Part shown: in pieces, positions 1-8,791 of the stretch
How positions within the stretch are numbered: position 1 is the stretch's first letter
Layout: every line of letters starts with the position of its first letter
Assembly: GCA_947168515.1 (NCBI GenBank)
Contig: CAMVMF010000005.1
Coordinates: 31,598-95,597 of the forward strand
DNA length: 64,000 nucleotides
DNA from: an uncultured Bacteroidales bacterium
Lineage (GTDB): Bacteria > Bacteroidota > Bacteroidia > Bacteroidales > P3
Direction of reading: 5' to 3'
The notes under the pieces: model-generated
Databases searched by the model: none
What the model was told of the DNA's origin: nothing
Seen by the model: the letters and a program-made list of their open reading frames with translations, nothing else
Program-made: the position numbers and the translations under genes

Positions 1-119
1 GGCTCTTCCTTGTCGGACACAAGGTCGGGATGGACTGTGGCAATGTGTTTGCTACTGCCAGCCTCGTTCAGCCCTTTGTAGTAGAGCTTCAGTCGTTCAG
101 CCTCCGAGATATAGTCCAT
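1..119 (-). CDS. Partial unidentified protein, N-terminal 39 residues
   Basis: An open reading frame starts at an ATG at 119 on the minus strand and runs off the left edge. Its first residues are MDYISEAERLKLYYKG, followed by a segment containing SSKHIATVHPDLV. The purine-rich stretch AAAGGAATAGCGG lies directly before the ATG. The composition looks like a real soluble, mostly helical protein, but I do not recognise a family and only 39 codons are visible. It lies downstream of the candidate 6S-like RNA on the same strand. Confidence 0.4.
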   Translation of the reverse strand, partial: MDYISEAERLKLYYKGLNEAGSSKHIATVHPDLVSDKEE

Positions 120-174
120 CCGCTATTCCTTTTTGTCGCCGTTCTGTCTCCCGAATTGGCGTTTACACTTCAAT

Positions 175-411
175 AAAAAAGCATGGAGACAATGTTGCCA
201 GCTTCAACTCTTGAGGTTTTGCCCGACCTGATTGAATGAAACCTTTGAACTTTATCCCATGCTGAGGATATGCTGACGCACTAGGGCGTTAACATACCAA
301 ATAAGCAAAGGCATCAGTATCACGGTTTTCAATCAAGCTGAAATTGGGCAAATTTCAAGAGTGACCTTTTACAAATGCTTTTTGCATCGCTTAGACAACT
401 CGCGTCTAATT
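175..411 (-). ncRNA. Candidate 6S-like structured RNA
   Basis: The minus strand can fold into one long interrupted hairpin. Complementary arms, in order inward, are 176-184 with 375-383 (AAAAAGCAT/ATGCTTTTT), 207-214 with 355-362 (ACTCTTGA/TCAAGAGT), 218-224 with 346-352 (TTTGCCC/GGGCAAA) and 229-236 with 328-335 (TGATTGAA/TTCAATCA). An apical stem at 269-279/286-296 closes the loop ACTAGG. A Bacteroidota -7 box (TATATTTG on the minus strand, 418-425) places the 5' end near 411, and the 3' arm ends in a T-run at 175-180. A closing stem, an open central region and a long apical arm of this size are what 6S RNA (Bacteroidales-1 type) looks like; the class assignment is inference. Confidence 0.5.
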
Positions 412-671
412 CGAGTGCAAATATACGCATTTTTTTTTGATACTGAGCCTTTGATGGGATAAAGTTCTTTATAGGAATAAGAGAAACAACGCCTTACGAG
501 ACGGAGAAAATCTTTGTTCAATTATGCAAGTGAGTGATTTTTAGTTGCATTATTCTTGTTTTTGTCTAAGCAGAAACCGAGGAACAGAAGAACCCAGGAC
601 GAATGATCGAAGACGGGAGGAAGACGGGAAATCGTCGAGCCTTCACCAAAGGATCACCGAAAGAAGAAGCA

Positions 672-699
672 AAAAAGGAGACCACAATGGGTCTCCTTG
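672..699 (-). terminator. Rho-independent terminator
   Basis: On the minus strand AAGGAGACC (699-691) pairs with GGTCTCCTT (684-676) around a 6-nt loop and is followed by a T-run (677-672). It lies about 90 bp downstream of the broken gene at 791-1111 on the same strand and is its likely terminator. Confidence 0.75.
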
Positions 700-790
700 G
701 TGTGTCATAAACGGCTAATGATGTACTTGACTTTCGCTTTCGACACTACCCAGAGTGTATAGAGAAAGAAGCGTTGGTTGTTGTTAAGAA

Positions 791-1111
791 TCATGATTCG
801 TCATCCTCCAAGACTTTGAACTTGTTGAAGTTGTAGAAAGCATCGTCATCATTCTCCAGTTTTTTATCTTCCTGTTCGTTTAGGGCTGCTTCAATATCTG
901 CTTCCGTCTAAACTTCCTTTCCAGTCAGCTTCTTCACATACGCTGCTGCCGCTTTGAGCGTGTTGAAATCCGTAAAAACAAGAGTATAACGTTCTGGGAG
1001 AATAACCTTCTTCCGCCTTATTGGTTGCACAATAGAAGTTCCCTGATTCCTGGTGCGATAAACAATAAGATTATTTTGGGTATTGGAATTTGATGAACTT
1101 CCGCCACTCAT
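791..1111 (-). pseudogene. Small unidentified gene interrupted by an in-frame TAG
   Basis: The frame starts at ATG 1111 (MSGGSSSNSNTQNN...), meets TAG at 908-910 after 67 codons (...LTGKEV), and continues in the same frame for 38 more sense codons (TEADIEAALNEQED... ending FKVLEDDES) to TGA at 791-793. The continuation is rich in Asp, Glu, Lys and Asn and reads as protein, and a terminator follows at 672-699. The simplest reading is a C-to-T change turning CAG into TAG in a gene of about 106 codons. Translated alone, the 67-residue product would lack its acidic tail. No family recognised. Other genes here end in TAG normally, so a recoded genetic code is not supported. Confidence 0.6.
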
Positions 1112-1123
1112 CCAATTCTCTCA

Positions 1124-1155
1124 TAAAAAGAAAAAGAGGTTCATTTGAACCTCTT
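1124..1155 (-). terminator. Terminator of tRNA-Ala
   Basis: AAGAGGTTCA (1134-1143) and TGAACCTCTT (1146-1155) are perfect 10-bp complementary arms. On the minus strand the hairpin begins 2 nt after the tRNA CCA end and is followed by TTTTTCTTTTT. Confidence 0.85.
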
Positions 1156-1157
1156 CT

Positions 1158-1234
1158 TGGTGGAGTATATCGGAGTCGAACCGATGACCTTTTGACTGCC
1201 AGTCAAACGCTCTAGCCACCTGAGCTAATACCCC
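1158..1234 (-). tRNA. tRNA-Ala (anticodon GGC)
   Basis: A complete 77-nt cloverleaf can be read on the minus strand. The acceptor stem GGGGTAT pairs with ATACTCC (one G-U pair). The D-arm region reads TAGCTCAGGTGGCTAGA. The anticodon stem TTTGA/TCAAA encloses loop CTGGCAG, giving anticodon GGC (reads GCC and GCU alanine codons). The T loop is GGTTCGACTCC, and CCA is encoded in the gene. It is followed at once by a terminator hairpin, so it appears to be a single-gene transcript. It borders the AT-rich left segment, and tRNA genes are common integration sites, but I found no duplicated 3' end that would mark an att site. Confidence 0.95.
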
Positions 1235-1413
1235 ATCTCTCGTTGAAATCGGGTGCAAAGATACAACCTTTTTTTGAACTGACAAAATATTTTTTTATTT
1301 TTACTGATTATCAGTACAATATTTTTTCTTGCTGCCCAAAAATAAACAAAAAATACCCCTTCTCACTCACTCAAAAAACAGAAAAATACAGAACAATATA
1401 TCCACTTTAACGG

Positions 1414-1530
1414 TATATTTGCACATCGTATTGATAACCAGTATTATAATAAGAAATCAGACTAGTGACAAGCAGGTGATGTGGTCGGAGGCTTATACAT
1501 AGCCTGCAAGCACCAATCCGCCTAACCTGT
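1414..1530 (+). other. Long 5' intergenic region: promoter-like box and nested hairpin
   Basis: The 460-bp gap between the tRNA and the rhodanese gene contains a Bacteroidota-like -7 box TATATTTG at 1414-1421. Downstream is a three-tier nested inverted repeat: CAGGT 1473-1477 with ACCTG 1525-1529, TGGT 1482-1485 with ACCA 1512-1515, and AGGCT 1489-1493 with AGCCT 1501-1505. This could be a small RNA or a long leader. Each arm is short, and I recognise no RNA family. Confidence 0.3.
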
Positions 1531-1619
1531 CCAACTTTTGAACCATATATCTTCAGTAAGGCGCATGCTTTTCTACTTTCTTCTGAAAGAAATTATCTTC
1601 GTAATTCAAAATAAAGTGG

Positions 1620-1627
1620 TATTTTTG
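1620..1627 (+). promoter_or_regulatory. Promoter -7 box of the rhodanese gene
   Basis: TATTTTTG matches the Bacteroidota -7 consensus TAnnTTTG and lies 75 bp before ATG 1702. The -33 element is not clear. Confidence 0.4.
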
Positions 1628-1701
1628 CAAAACCTGAAGACGTGGCTCAAAAGTAACGCAAGCTGCCACCTCTGAGAGAAAACTGATAATTGCAACTGTT
1701 T

Positions 1702-2100
1702 ATGAAACGTCTTTTAATCATGGCCTTTGTCGCCATTTTGGCTGTCGGATGCGGCAGCACAAGAATTGTAGAAGAGCAGCCCGCACAAGGCTCGGTGACG
1801 ACCATAAGTGTTGAGGAATTTGCCAAAGTAATTGCCCGAAAGAACGTCCGACTCATCGACGTGCGCACCCCTGGCGAGTATGCCGACGGGCATCTCCAAG
1901 GGGCCGAAAACATCGATGTCAAGAACCCCAACTTCGCCGAACAGTCTAAAGGGGTGAAGGGTGCCATTGCCGTATACTGCGCCAAGGGTGTTCGCAGCCT
2001 CAACGCCGCCAATCAGCTGGCTGCCAAAGGGTGCACCGTCTACAACCTCAGCGGAGGCATCGTGGCTTGGCGGCAGGCCGGCAAGCCCGTCACAAAATAG
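1702..2100 (+). CDS. Rhodanese-domain lipoprotein
   Basis: A 132-residue protein with a lipoprotein signal (MKRLLIMAFVAILAVGC, lipidated Cys17) and one rhodanese domain (about 35-128). The active-site loop is CAKGVR at 93-98, with Cys93 as the sulfur-accepting residue; the landmarks LIDVRTPGEY and GHLQGAENI are also present. Single-domain rhodaneses transfer sulfane sulfur or bind oxyanions; the physiological substrate cannot be read from sequence. ATG 1702 is preferred over the upstream TTG at 1690 because it begins the signal peptide cleanly. The protein should be anchored on the periplasmic face of a membrane. It converges with the C1-type peptidase gene, 24 bp away, with no obvious terminator between them. 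Confidence 0.85.
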   Translation: MKRLLIMAFVAILAVGCGSTRIVEEQPAQGSVTTISVEEFAKVIARKNVRLIDVRTPGEYADGHLQGAENIDVKNPNFAEQSKGVKGAIAVYCAKGVRSLNAANQLAAKGCTVYNLSGGIVAWRQAGKPVTK

Positions 2101-2124
2101 TGTTAGGACACCTCTGCGGGCTGC

Positions 2125-2871
2125 CTATTGGACAACTTCTTTGGGCAGAACCACAGCCACGGTCTTTTTCTTGAAGTAGTCGAACGACATCAGCATCAGC
2201 CCACCGTAAGGGTTGTAAGGCCCCCAGGAGTTTTTCATGACAAAGTACGGGCGGTGCGTCTCGTCATGGACTATACCCACAATGGCCATACAATGGTCGT
2301 CGGAGGTGCGGCCATTGGGGAACCGCATTTTGGCAACTCCTTTCTCAAACGAAAAACCCCTCTCGCTGACATCACCCTCCCAACAGATGCCTCGGTGGCT
2401 CCGCACCGCGTTCTGGACCACGCTCAACAACGAATCTGGCTTTAGATTGAGGAATTTGTTGCCTTCCCAGTTGTCGGGCAATTCCAGCACCACCCATTCG
2501 CCGTAAGGACACTTGCGGGTGGTACAGAGGGCAATATAGTCGTCGGGGTTGCAAACCTCGCTATAGATACCTTGCTCTCTGGCTAGGTTAAGGAACGTGG
2601 GCCCCATAGCGCGCCCAGATGGTGGGGCATTGTGCGTACGGGCCAATGCCTCAACCACGGGTTCAATGGGCAGGTCTATCGAGTCGCCCTCTCGGAACTG
2701 CTCTGTTTCAATGGCTGCCAACATGGAGTAGGCCCAGCACAGCTGGCTCCCTCCCTGTTGCTTCACCGGCGTGATGGGGTTCATCACCTCTACCTCCACC
2801 CCTTTGGGTGTCTCTACCTCGCATCTCACCAGTAATGGAATCAATAAAGCGTACAATAACAGTCTTTTCAT
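2125..2871 (-). CDS. C1-family (papain/bleomycin-hydrolase-like) peptidase lipoprotein
   Basis: A 248-residue protein with lipoprotein signal MKRLLLYALLIPLLVRC (Cys17). The papain-type catalytic set is intact: oxyanion Gln39 and nucleophile Cys45 in VKQQGGSQLCWAYS, His193 in DDHCMAIVGI and Asn214 in MKNSWGP. CWEGDVSERGF resembles the C1B aminopeptidase C/bleomycin hydrolase group, but at 248 residues it is about half the usual C1B length, so it is a compact C1 protease. Start 2871 is chosen because it begins the signal peptide; an in-frame start 114 bp upstream would bury it. It lies 101 bp after the beta-barrel gene and may be the last gene of that transcript. Substrate unknown. Confidence 0.8.
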   Translation of the reverse strand: MKRLLLYALLIPLLVRCEVETPKGVEVEVMNPITPVKQQGGSQLCWAYSMLAAIETEQFREGDSIDLPIEPVVEALARTHNAPPSGRAMGPTFLNLAREQGIYSEVCNPDDYIALCTTRKCPYGEWVVLELPDNWEGNKFLNLKPDSLLSVVQNAVRSHRGICWEGDVSERGFSFEKGVAKMRFPNGRTSDDHCMAIVGIVHDETHRPYFVMKNSWGPYNPYGGLMLMSFDYFKKKTVAVVLPKEVVQ

Positions 2872-2972
2872 GAGATAAACATTTGGATTTAAAAATAGTA
2901 TAGGATAAACCGAACGCACAGAGGGCAACGCGCTGACCGAGTGTCCCTTGCCGTGAGGAGGCAACTTCTTTT

Positions 2973-3638
2973 TCAGAACCTCCACCCCACACTTGCCACA
3001 ACCTTGTAGGGCAACATTCGACCCCGATAAGTCTCGGTGTTGAGGATATTGGTCAGGCCCATTCTGACATCGACCTGCAACATAAGTCCACGCGCAGTCT
3101 CATAGCCCACAAGGGCGGCGAAACCCGAACCAAATTTGTCCACGGCATATCGGGGTTCTCCCGTTAGGGTATCCAGCCCCACCTGCAGCAGATAGGGCAG
3201 CTGGCTACCGTCGCTCATGGCTCCCCCCACCACAAACCGACTATAAGGTCCCAACCCGACAAAACACCAATTAGGCCCCATCGGCATACGAAAAGCCAGC
3301 GGCAGTGCAACATCCAAGGTGCCGGTGCTAATCGTACACCAAGAGCCGGTGCTGGTGGACCATCTCATTCGTTCGACAGAGGGGGCCACCACCAGCCGGA
3401 TGCCCCACGTTTTGTTGATGTGATACTCCGTAAAAAGGGAGAGCTCTGCTGCCAGACCCGCCCGCGCATCAAATTCGTTGTCGGGCATACTGACCGCTAT
3501 GTTCGAGGCATTCATACCCATAAGGACCCCCACGCTAACCTTCTGACGCTCCTCGGGGTCGTCATCGAAGTCCTGTGCCCTGGTGGCAGTACCAAAGGAC
3601 AATAGGAGACAAATGGCTATTGTAATATTCCATTTCAT
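2973..3638 (-). CDS. PorT-like outer-membrane beta-barrel protein
   Basis: A 221-residue protein with a Sec signal peptide ending TRA-QD. Alternating hydrophobic and polar strands follow, with a C-terminal strand ending in aromatic Phe (VASVGWRF), as in small 8-10-strand outer-membrane barrels (PorT/OmpW-like fold) common in Bacteroidota. The landmarks VGVLMGMNAS and YHINKTWGIRLVV fit that fold. It begins 4 bp after the stop of the DUF5686 gene, so the two are almost certainly co-transcribed. Function unknown; a structural or assembly role is only an inference. Confidence 0.7.
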   Translation of the reverse strand: MKWNITIAICLLLSFGTATRAQDFDDDPEERQKVSVGVLMGMNASNIAVSMPDNEFDARAGLAAELSLFTEYHINKTWGIRLVVAPSVERMRWSTSTGSWCTISTGTLDVALPLAFRMPMGPNWCFVGLGPYSRFVVGGAMSDGSQLPYLLQVGLDTLTGEPRYAVDKFGSGFAALVGYETARGLMLQVDVRMGLTNILNTETYRGRMLPYKVVASVGWRF

Positions 3639-3642
3639 ATCA

Positions 3643-6351
3643 TTACAAGGTAAATTTGAAATTAATGCGTATCATACCTCGTTTATGAGGAGGTATGTCG
3701 TCAACGTATGTGAGGCGTCGCACATAGTCGACCCTGATGAACTTGAAGATATTCTCTATGCCGACACTATATTCCATAAAAGGCTCCTCACCCAGTTGTC
3801 CCACTCCAGCCGGTAGGGCAAAGAGGCCTTCGCCGTCCGCAGCCGAAGGGTTGTTCTTGGAGGTGAGGCCGCCATACAGTATATTGAACCCTACCACCTC
3901 GCGCAGCCGCAAGCGGTTGATCAGCGGAATGCGGTTCAGGATCCACCCTTTCAGGTGATAGGTGGCGAAGAAAGAGACATACTGGTCCATCACAAATTCC
4001 ATAGGTTTCATGGAGTTGAAAGCACCCTCGCTGAGCATCATGCTGCTGTTGGCATCGGGGAAGTAAAGTCGGGGATAGGGAACCCGGTTCCACACCATGC
4101 CGGATTTCAGCTTGGTTTCGATGTGACCGAAGGCCCCTAGCCAGAAACGTTTCTCGGCGGTGAAGTCGGTACGCTGATAGAGGAACCCGCCTTCCATGTA
4201 GCCCACACGGTGGCTAAGGTGTAGTGCTGGGGCATCCTTGTCGATATTCAGCAAGCCCGACCCTCCGGGGCGGTAACTCTCCGAGGCCCGGTTGGGAGTG
4301 AAGCCAAGGTCCAGTCGCCACTCCGCCTCGCCAAAGTGCTCGACGCGGCTCAGCGACCCGTCGCTGCCCACACGCTCATATAGTAGCGACCCAGCAGGCT
4401 CAAACTGTCGCACCGACACCCAGGTATTAAAGCTCAAGTGGTTCCGCCATTCCTTGTACACCTTCACGGCCAGGGTGCCCACATACTGCGACTTGCGCGA
4501 GACGGTGGACGACATCATGATGTTGTCGCGGGTATAGCGGCCAAAGCTCTGGCCAGGCGACTCCAGCTCGTAGCTGGCATACACCCTCAGGCCGCTTTTG
4601 GGAGCCTCGTAGGCATGGTTTTCCTTTTTGTCGAAGGCATACAGATACTGAGCGTTGAACTTAGGCCTGCGGTCGCCAAAGCCGTAAGCCACATAGCCCT
4701 CGGCAAAGTGGTGCGGATTCAGCTTGGCAGTCGTCATGCCGCCCAGCCTCACACGCCAGCCCTCCTCATTGTTGTAGCTGACAAAATTGAAGACCGGGCC
4801 TATGTCGAACTTGCTCTCCTCGCGCTCTTTGGTAGTTGGCACATAGCCGGTCAGCGCCACCTCGCTGACACTTTTTATCGTCTGGAACGCCGGCAGACGT
4901 GCCAGTTCCACCTTCAGGCTGTCGAGCATGGTTTCCTTAAAGGTCAGCTCTATGGGCCGCTGGCTGTTCCACACACGGCGGAGTATTTTGGTGGCACCGG
5001 GCCGCACCACATGATAGACTCCGGGCCCGAAAATGCTGTCGGGCAGCGGCTGGGCACTATCGTTGAACCGGTAGTCGCTGCATATCGTCACCCGGTGGGC
5101 ATAAAGCTCCTGCAATTTCTTGTGGACATACAGACGGCAGAAGATGTCCTGCCGGTCCGGCACATAGTGGCCGTCGTCGGTACGGGCAAAATGCTGCTGG
5201 ATGGTGAGGTCGCGCACAAAGTTCAGATTCACCCTCGGCGACACCGTCATCGAATAGCGCGCCACACGGTAGGTGCTGTCCAATGCAATATACAGCTGCC
5301 CGGTGAAACCATAGCTCTCCTTGTTGGCGGGCACAAACGACAGCTCCACACAGGTCACGCTGTCCACCTCCACGGTGTCGGTAATGTAGTAGTGGTAAAA
5401 AGTGATGGCCATGGTGGGCGACAGAGGGCCTACAAAATGGTTGAGCATGAGCTCGATGTCGGCATCGTATATTTCAAACTGAGTGAACATGGCCGCCAGG
5501 CTCTCGTCTATGCCTTCCTGCCCCAGGGCCTGGTCGACACCCTCCATGCGGTAGCCCGTCACATAGGTGCGGTGCTGGCGCGGCTTGCGGCGGTAGGTCT
5601 GTTTCATCATGGTCTCGCGCATCGAAACCGTCAGAATCGGAGTGGCATCGAAAGGAGTCTGGTCGATATACTTCTCCAGAAAAGGCAAGTGTTTCCAAAG
5701 CCGGTGCTTAGTAAAGTCGGGGTGGAAATCGTCCAAGGCCAGCGTCAGCTTCTCATACACGTCGCGGCTGTAGCGCTCTTGGCCTACCAAGCGGTTGCTG
5801 TCGCGGTGTTCGATGGCCTTTTTGGCAAGCTCCACGGCCGGATTGTGCCGACGCTTGTAGCGTTCCCGCCGCCTCCTTTTCGAAGTCACCACCACCTCTT
5901 TGAGTGTCTCCACTTTGGGCGACATCTCTATCTTCATGCCGCGTTTCACCACACCTCGCACAAGGGTTATTTCCTTGGGCTCGTAGCCCATCATGCGCAG
6001 CTGCACTTTGGTGTGGCCCTTGGTGTTGGACAGCGAGAAACGCCCGTCCATGTCGCTGGAGGTGCCTATGTTGGTACCCTCAAAACTCACCTGAACAAAC
6101 GGCAGCTTCTCTCCCGTAAGAGCGTCAACCACACGACCCTGCAGCCCTGTTTTTTCTACCTTTTCCGGTTTTTCGTCCCTGTCGGTTTTCTCCACCTTGT
6201 CGGTCTGAGCCATCGCCGCTGTCCAAGGCATAAGCAGCAACAATGCCACCACCGCTATCTTACGCCACCCGCTGCCATGCAGCCCCCTGCCGAGGTCTGC
6301 CCTCCGGCTTTCTACCAACAGCCCTGTGTACCCTCGTGAAAAAGACACCAT
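3643..6351 (-). CDS. DUF5686 outer-membrane protein with CarboxypepD_reg-like domain
   Basis: A 902-residue protein. After an unusually long n-region of about 30 residues comes a hydrophobic signal (about 31-48, ending AMAQ), a Lys/Glu-rich linker, and a carboxypeptidase-regulatory-like beta-sandwich (about 70-145; GRVVDALTGEKLPFVQVSF and DMDGRFSL), as at the N-terminus of many Bacteroidota TonB-linked proteins. The remaining 750 residues match the DUF5686 layout: a helical region followed by many amphipathic strands ending FKFTL, implying an outer-membrane barrel. The family is widespread in Bacteroidota and poorly characterised. It is first in a minus-strand operon with the small barrel protein. 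The true start may lie a little downstream given the long leader. Confidence 0.8.
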   Translation of the reverse strand: MVSFSRGYTGLLVESRRADLGRGLHGSGWRKIAVVALLLLMPWTAAMAQTDKVEKTDRDEKPEKVEKTGLQGRVVDALTGEKLPFVQVSFEGTNIGTSSDMDGRFSLSNTKGHTKVQLRMMGYEPKEITLVRGVVKRGMKIEMSPKVETLKEVVVTSKRRRRERYKRRHNPAVELAKKAIEHRDSNRLVGQERYSRDVYEKLTLALDDFHPDFTKHRLWKHLPFLEKYIDQTPFDATPILTVSMRETMMKQTYRRKPRQHRTYVTGYRMEGVDQALGQEGIDESLAAMFTQFEIYDADIELMLNHFVGPLSPTMAITFYHYYITDTVEVDSVTCVELSFVPANKESYGFTGQLYIALDSTYRVARYSMTVSPRVNLNFVRDLTIQQHFARTDDGHYVPDRQDIFCRLYVHKKLQELYAHRVTICSDYRFNDSAQPLPDSIFGPGVYHVVRPGATKILRRVWNSQRPIELTFKETMLDSLKVELARLPAFQTIKSVSEVALTGYVPTTKEREESKFDIGPVFNFVSYNNEEGWRVRLGGMTTAKLNPHHFAEGYVAYGFGDRRPKFNAQYLYAFDKKENHAYEAPKSGLRVYASYELESPGQSFGRYTRDNIMMSSTVSRKSQYVGTLAVKVYKEWRNHLSFNTWVSVRQFEPAGSLLYERVGSDGSLSRVEHFGEAEWRLDLGFTPNRASESYRPGGSGLLNIDKDAPALHLSHRVGYMEGGFLYQRTDFTAEKRFWLGAFGHIETKLKSGMVWNRVPYPRLYFPDANSSMMLSEGAFNSMKPMEFVMDQYVSFFATYHLKGWILNRIPLINRLRLREVVGFNILYGGLTSKNNPSAADGEGLFALPAGVGQLGEEPFMEYSVGIENIFKFIRVDYVRRLTYVDDIPPHKRGMIRINFKFTL

Positions 6352-6449
6352 ATCAATTCCCTATTTCTGCCAAAAACGCCAATCCGCCCTTTTTATTGTG
6401 CCTTTCAGATAAAAGAGGTAGCATAGTCAAGTGCGCTACTCTTTTAATT

Positions 6450-6655
6450 TAAAAACTATAAAGTAAAAACTTTTAAAAACTATAAAGTAAAAACTAAAAA
6501 GTATAATTGTCTAGTTGTGTGATAGTATATTTGCATAGCATCTGTCTAATCCTTTTTAGTTTTTAGTTTTTACCTTTTACTTATAAAAATTCCCAATTCT
6601 CAATTCTCAATTCTCCATTCTCCATTCTCAACGGCCCTTTTAGTTTTTACTATAG
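6450..6655. repeat. Heptad-periodic intergenic repeat block
   Basis: Two copies of ACTATAAAGTAAAAAC near 6456-6495 are followed by TTTTTAG/TTTTTAC heptads (about 6555-6590), then TTCTCAA/TTCTCCA heptads (about 6590-6630) and another TTTTTAG unit. It lies between divergent genes and abuts the left inverted repeat of the element at 6654-6980. Confidence 0.75.
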
Positions 6656-6980
6656 TTTGACATGTAAAATAGTCATACCGTCTGAGGCTTTAAATCGCCT
6701 TGAAAGGGCAAATACAGGTATAGCTGTAGGCAACGCCTACAGAAAACGGGGGAGGACAATGACGCCCAGTAAGGGCAAAACCACTCATTAATGCTGTGAT
6801 GAACCATTCCATATCGGGTTGTTTTGCCCTTACAGGGCGCAACTCACGGCTCATTGAATCACCTAGGGCGATGCCCTAGGCTAGATGTGTTTTGGCCTTT
6901 CAGGCCACTAGAAGACTCAAATATAGCTATATTTTGTCTTGACAAGGTCGTCATGGTGCTAAAAAAAGACATGTCAAACT
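6654..6980. mobile_element. Candidate non-autonomous element with terminal inverted repeats
   Basis: The 327-bp segment is bounded by the perfect 12-bp inverted repeat AGTTTGACATGT (6654-6665) and ACATGTCAAACT (6969-6980), extendable to 15 of 16 matches. Inside are several hairpins: TGTAGGC-AAC-GCCTACA, CCTAGGGC-GAT-GCCCTAGG and the distant pair GTAAGGGCAAAAC/GTTTTGCCCTTAC. No protein is encoded. It resembles the hairpin-rich GGGC/GCCC repeats scattered in Bacteroidota chromosomes. A miniature transposable or REP-type element is the best reading; no target-site duplication is clear because heptad repeats flank it on both sides. Confidence 0.5.
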
Positions 6981-7098
6981 TTAGGTTTTTAGTTTTTACC
7001 TTTTACTTATAAAAATTCCCAATTCTCAACTCTCCATTCTCCATTCTCCATTCTCAACGGCTCTTTTAGTTTTTAGTTTTTACCTTTTACTTATAAAG
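6981..7098. repeat. Heptad-periodic intergenic repeat block
   Basis: TTTTTAG/TTTTTAC heptads, then TTCTCAA/TTCTCCA heptads, then TTTTTAG/TTTTTAC heptads again. The block repeats the composition of 6550-6650 in the same orientation, i.e. the orientation seen upstream of plus-strand genes. Confidence 0.75.
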
Positions 7099-7109
7099 GG
7101 GGCTAGGCC

Positions 7110-7135
7110 TTACACTTTTGTAAAGAAAATTTACA
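7110..7135 (+). promoter_or_regulatory. Candidate activator site upstream of the sigma-54 promoter
   Basis: The interlocking inverted repeats TTACA...TGTAA (7110-7123) and TGTAAA-N5-TTTACA (7119-7135) lie 55-80 bp before the sigma-54-like promoter, near where NtrC-type activators bind. The assignment rests on symmetry and position only. Confidence 0.35.
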
Positions 7136-7189
7136 CGACCTCACTGGGACTAAAACATAACATGCTATTTATCTGCAATGTAGGATTTC

Positions 7190-7205
7190 TGGCATAGCCA
7201 TTGTT
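7190..7205 (+). promoter_or_regulatory. Sigma-54 (RpoN) promoter of the export cluster
   Basis: TGGCATAGCCATTGTT matches the -24/-12 consensus TGGCACGnnnnTTGCW with the strict GG-N10-G spacing (GG 7191-7192, G 7203; T replaces the final C of the GC). It lies 33 bp before the TolC-like gene, and the same cluster encodes a sigma-54-dependent activator and a histidine kinase. No good sigma-70-type box lies closer to this start. Confidence 0.6.
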
Positions 7206-7236
7206 TTGTTTTTTGGTAGTGTAAATAATGTAAACA

Positions 7237-8757
<1,521 letters not shown>

Positions 8758-8791
8758 AAAACAATCTAACAACCTATCTAACTAATAAAAA

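Noticed and set aside
791..1111. Recoded TAG (alternative genetic code or pyrrolysine) as the explanation for the internal stop
   Set aside because: Neighbouring genes such as the rhodanese gene end in TAG normally, and there is no pyl gene or suppressor tRNA in the window.
1441..1535. SRP 4.5S RNA
   Set aside because: The hairpin lacks the conserved GGAAGCAGC-type domain IV sequence of bacterial SRP RNA.
4438..6339. Long plus-strand open frame of 633 codons
   Set aside because: It is antisense to the DUF5686 gene, His/Gln-rich from complementary codons, and has no recognisable domain; the minus-strand protein has clear motifs.
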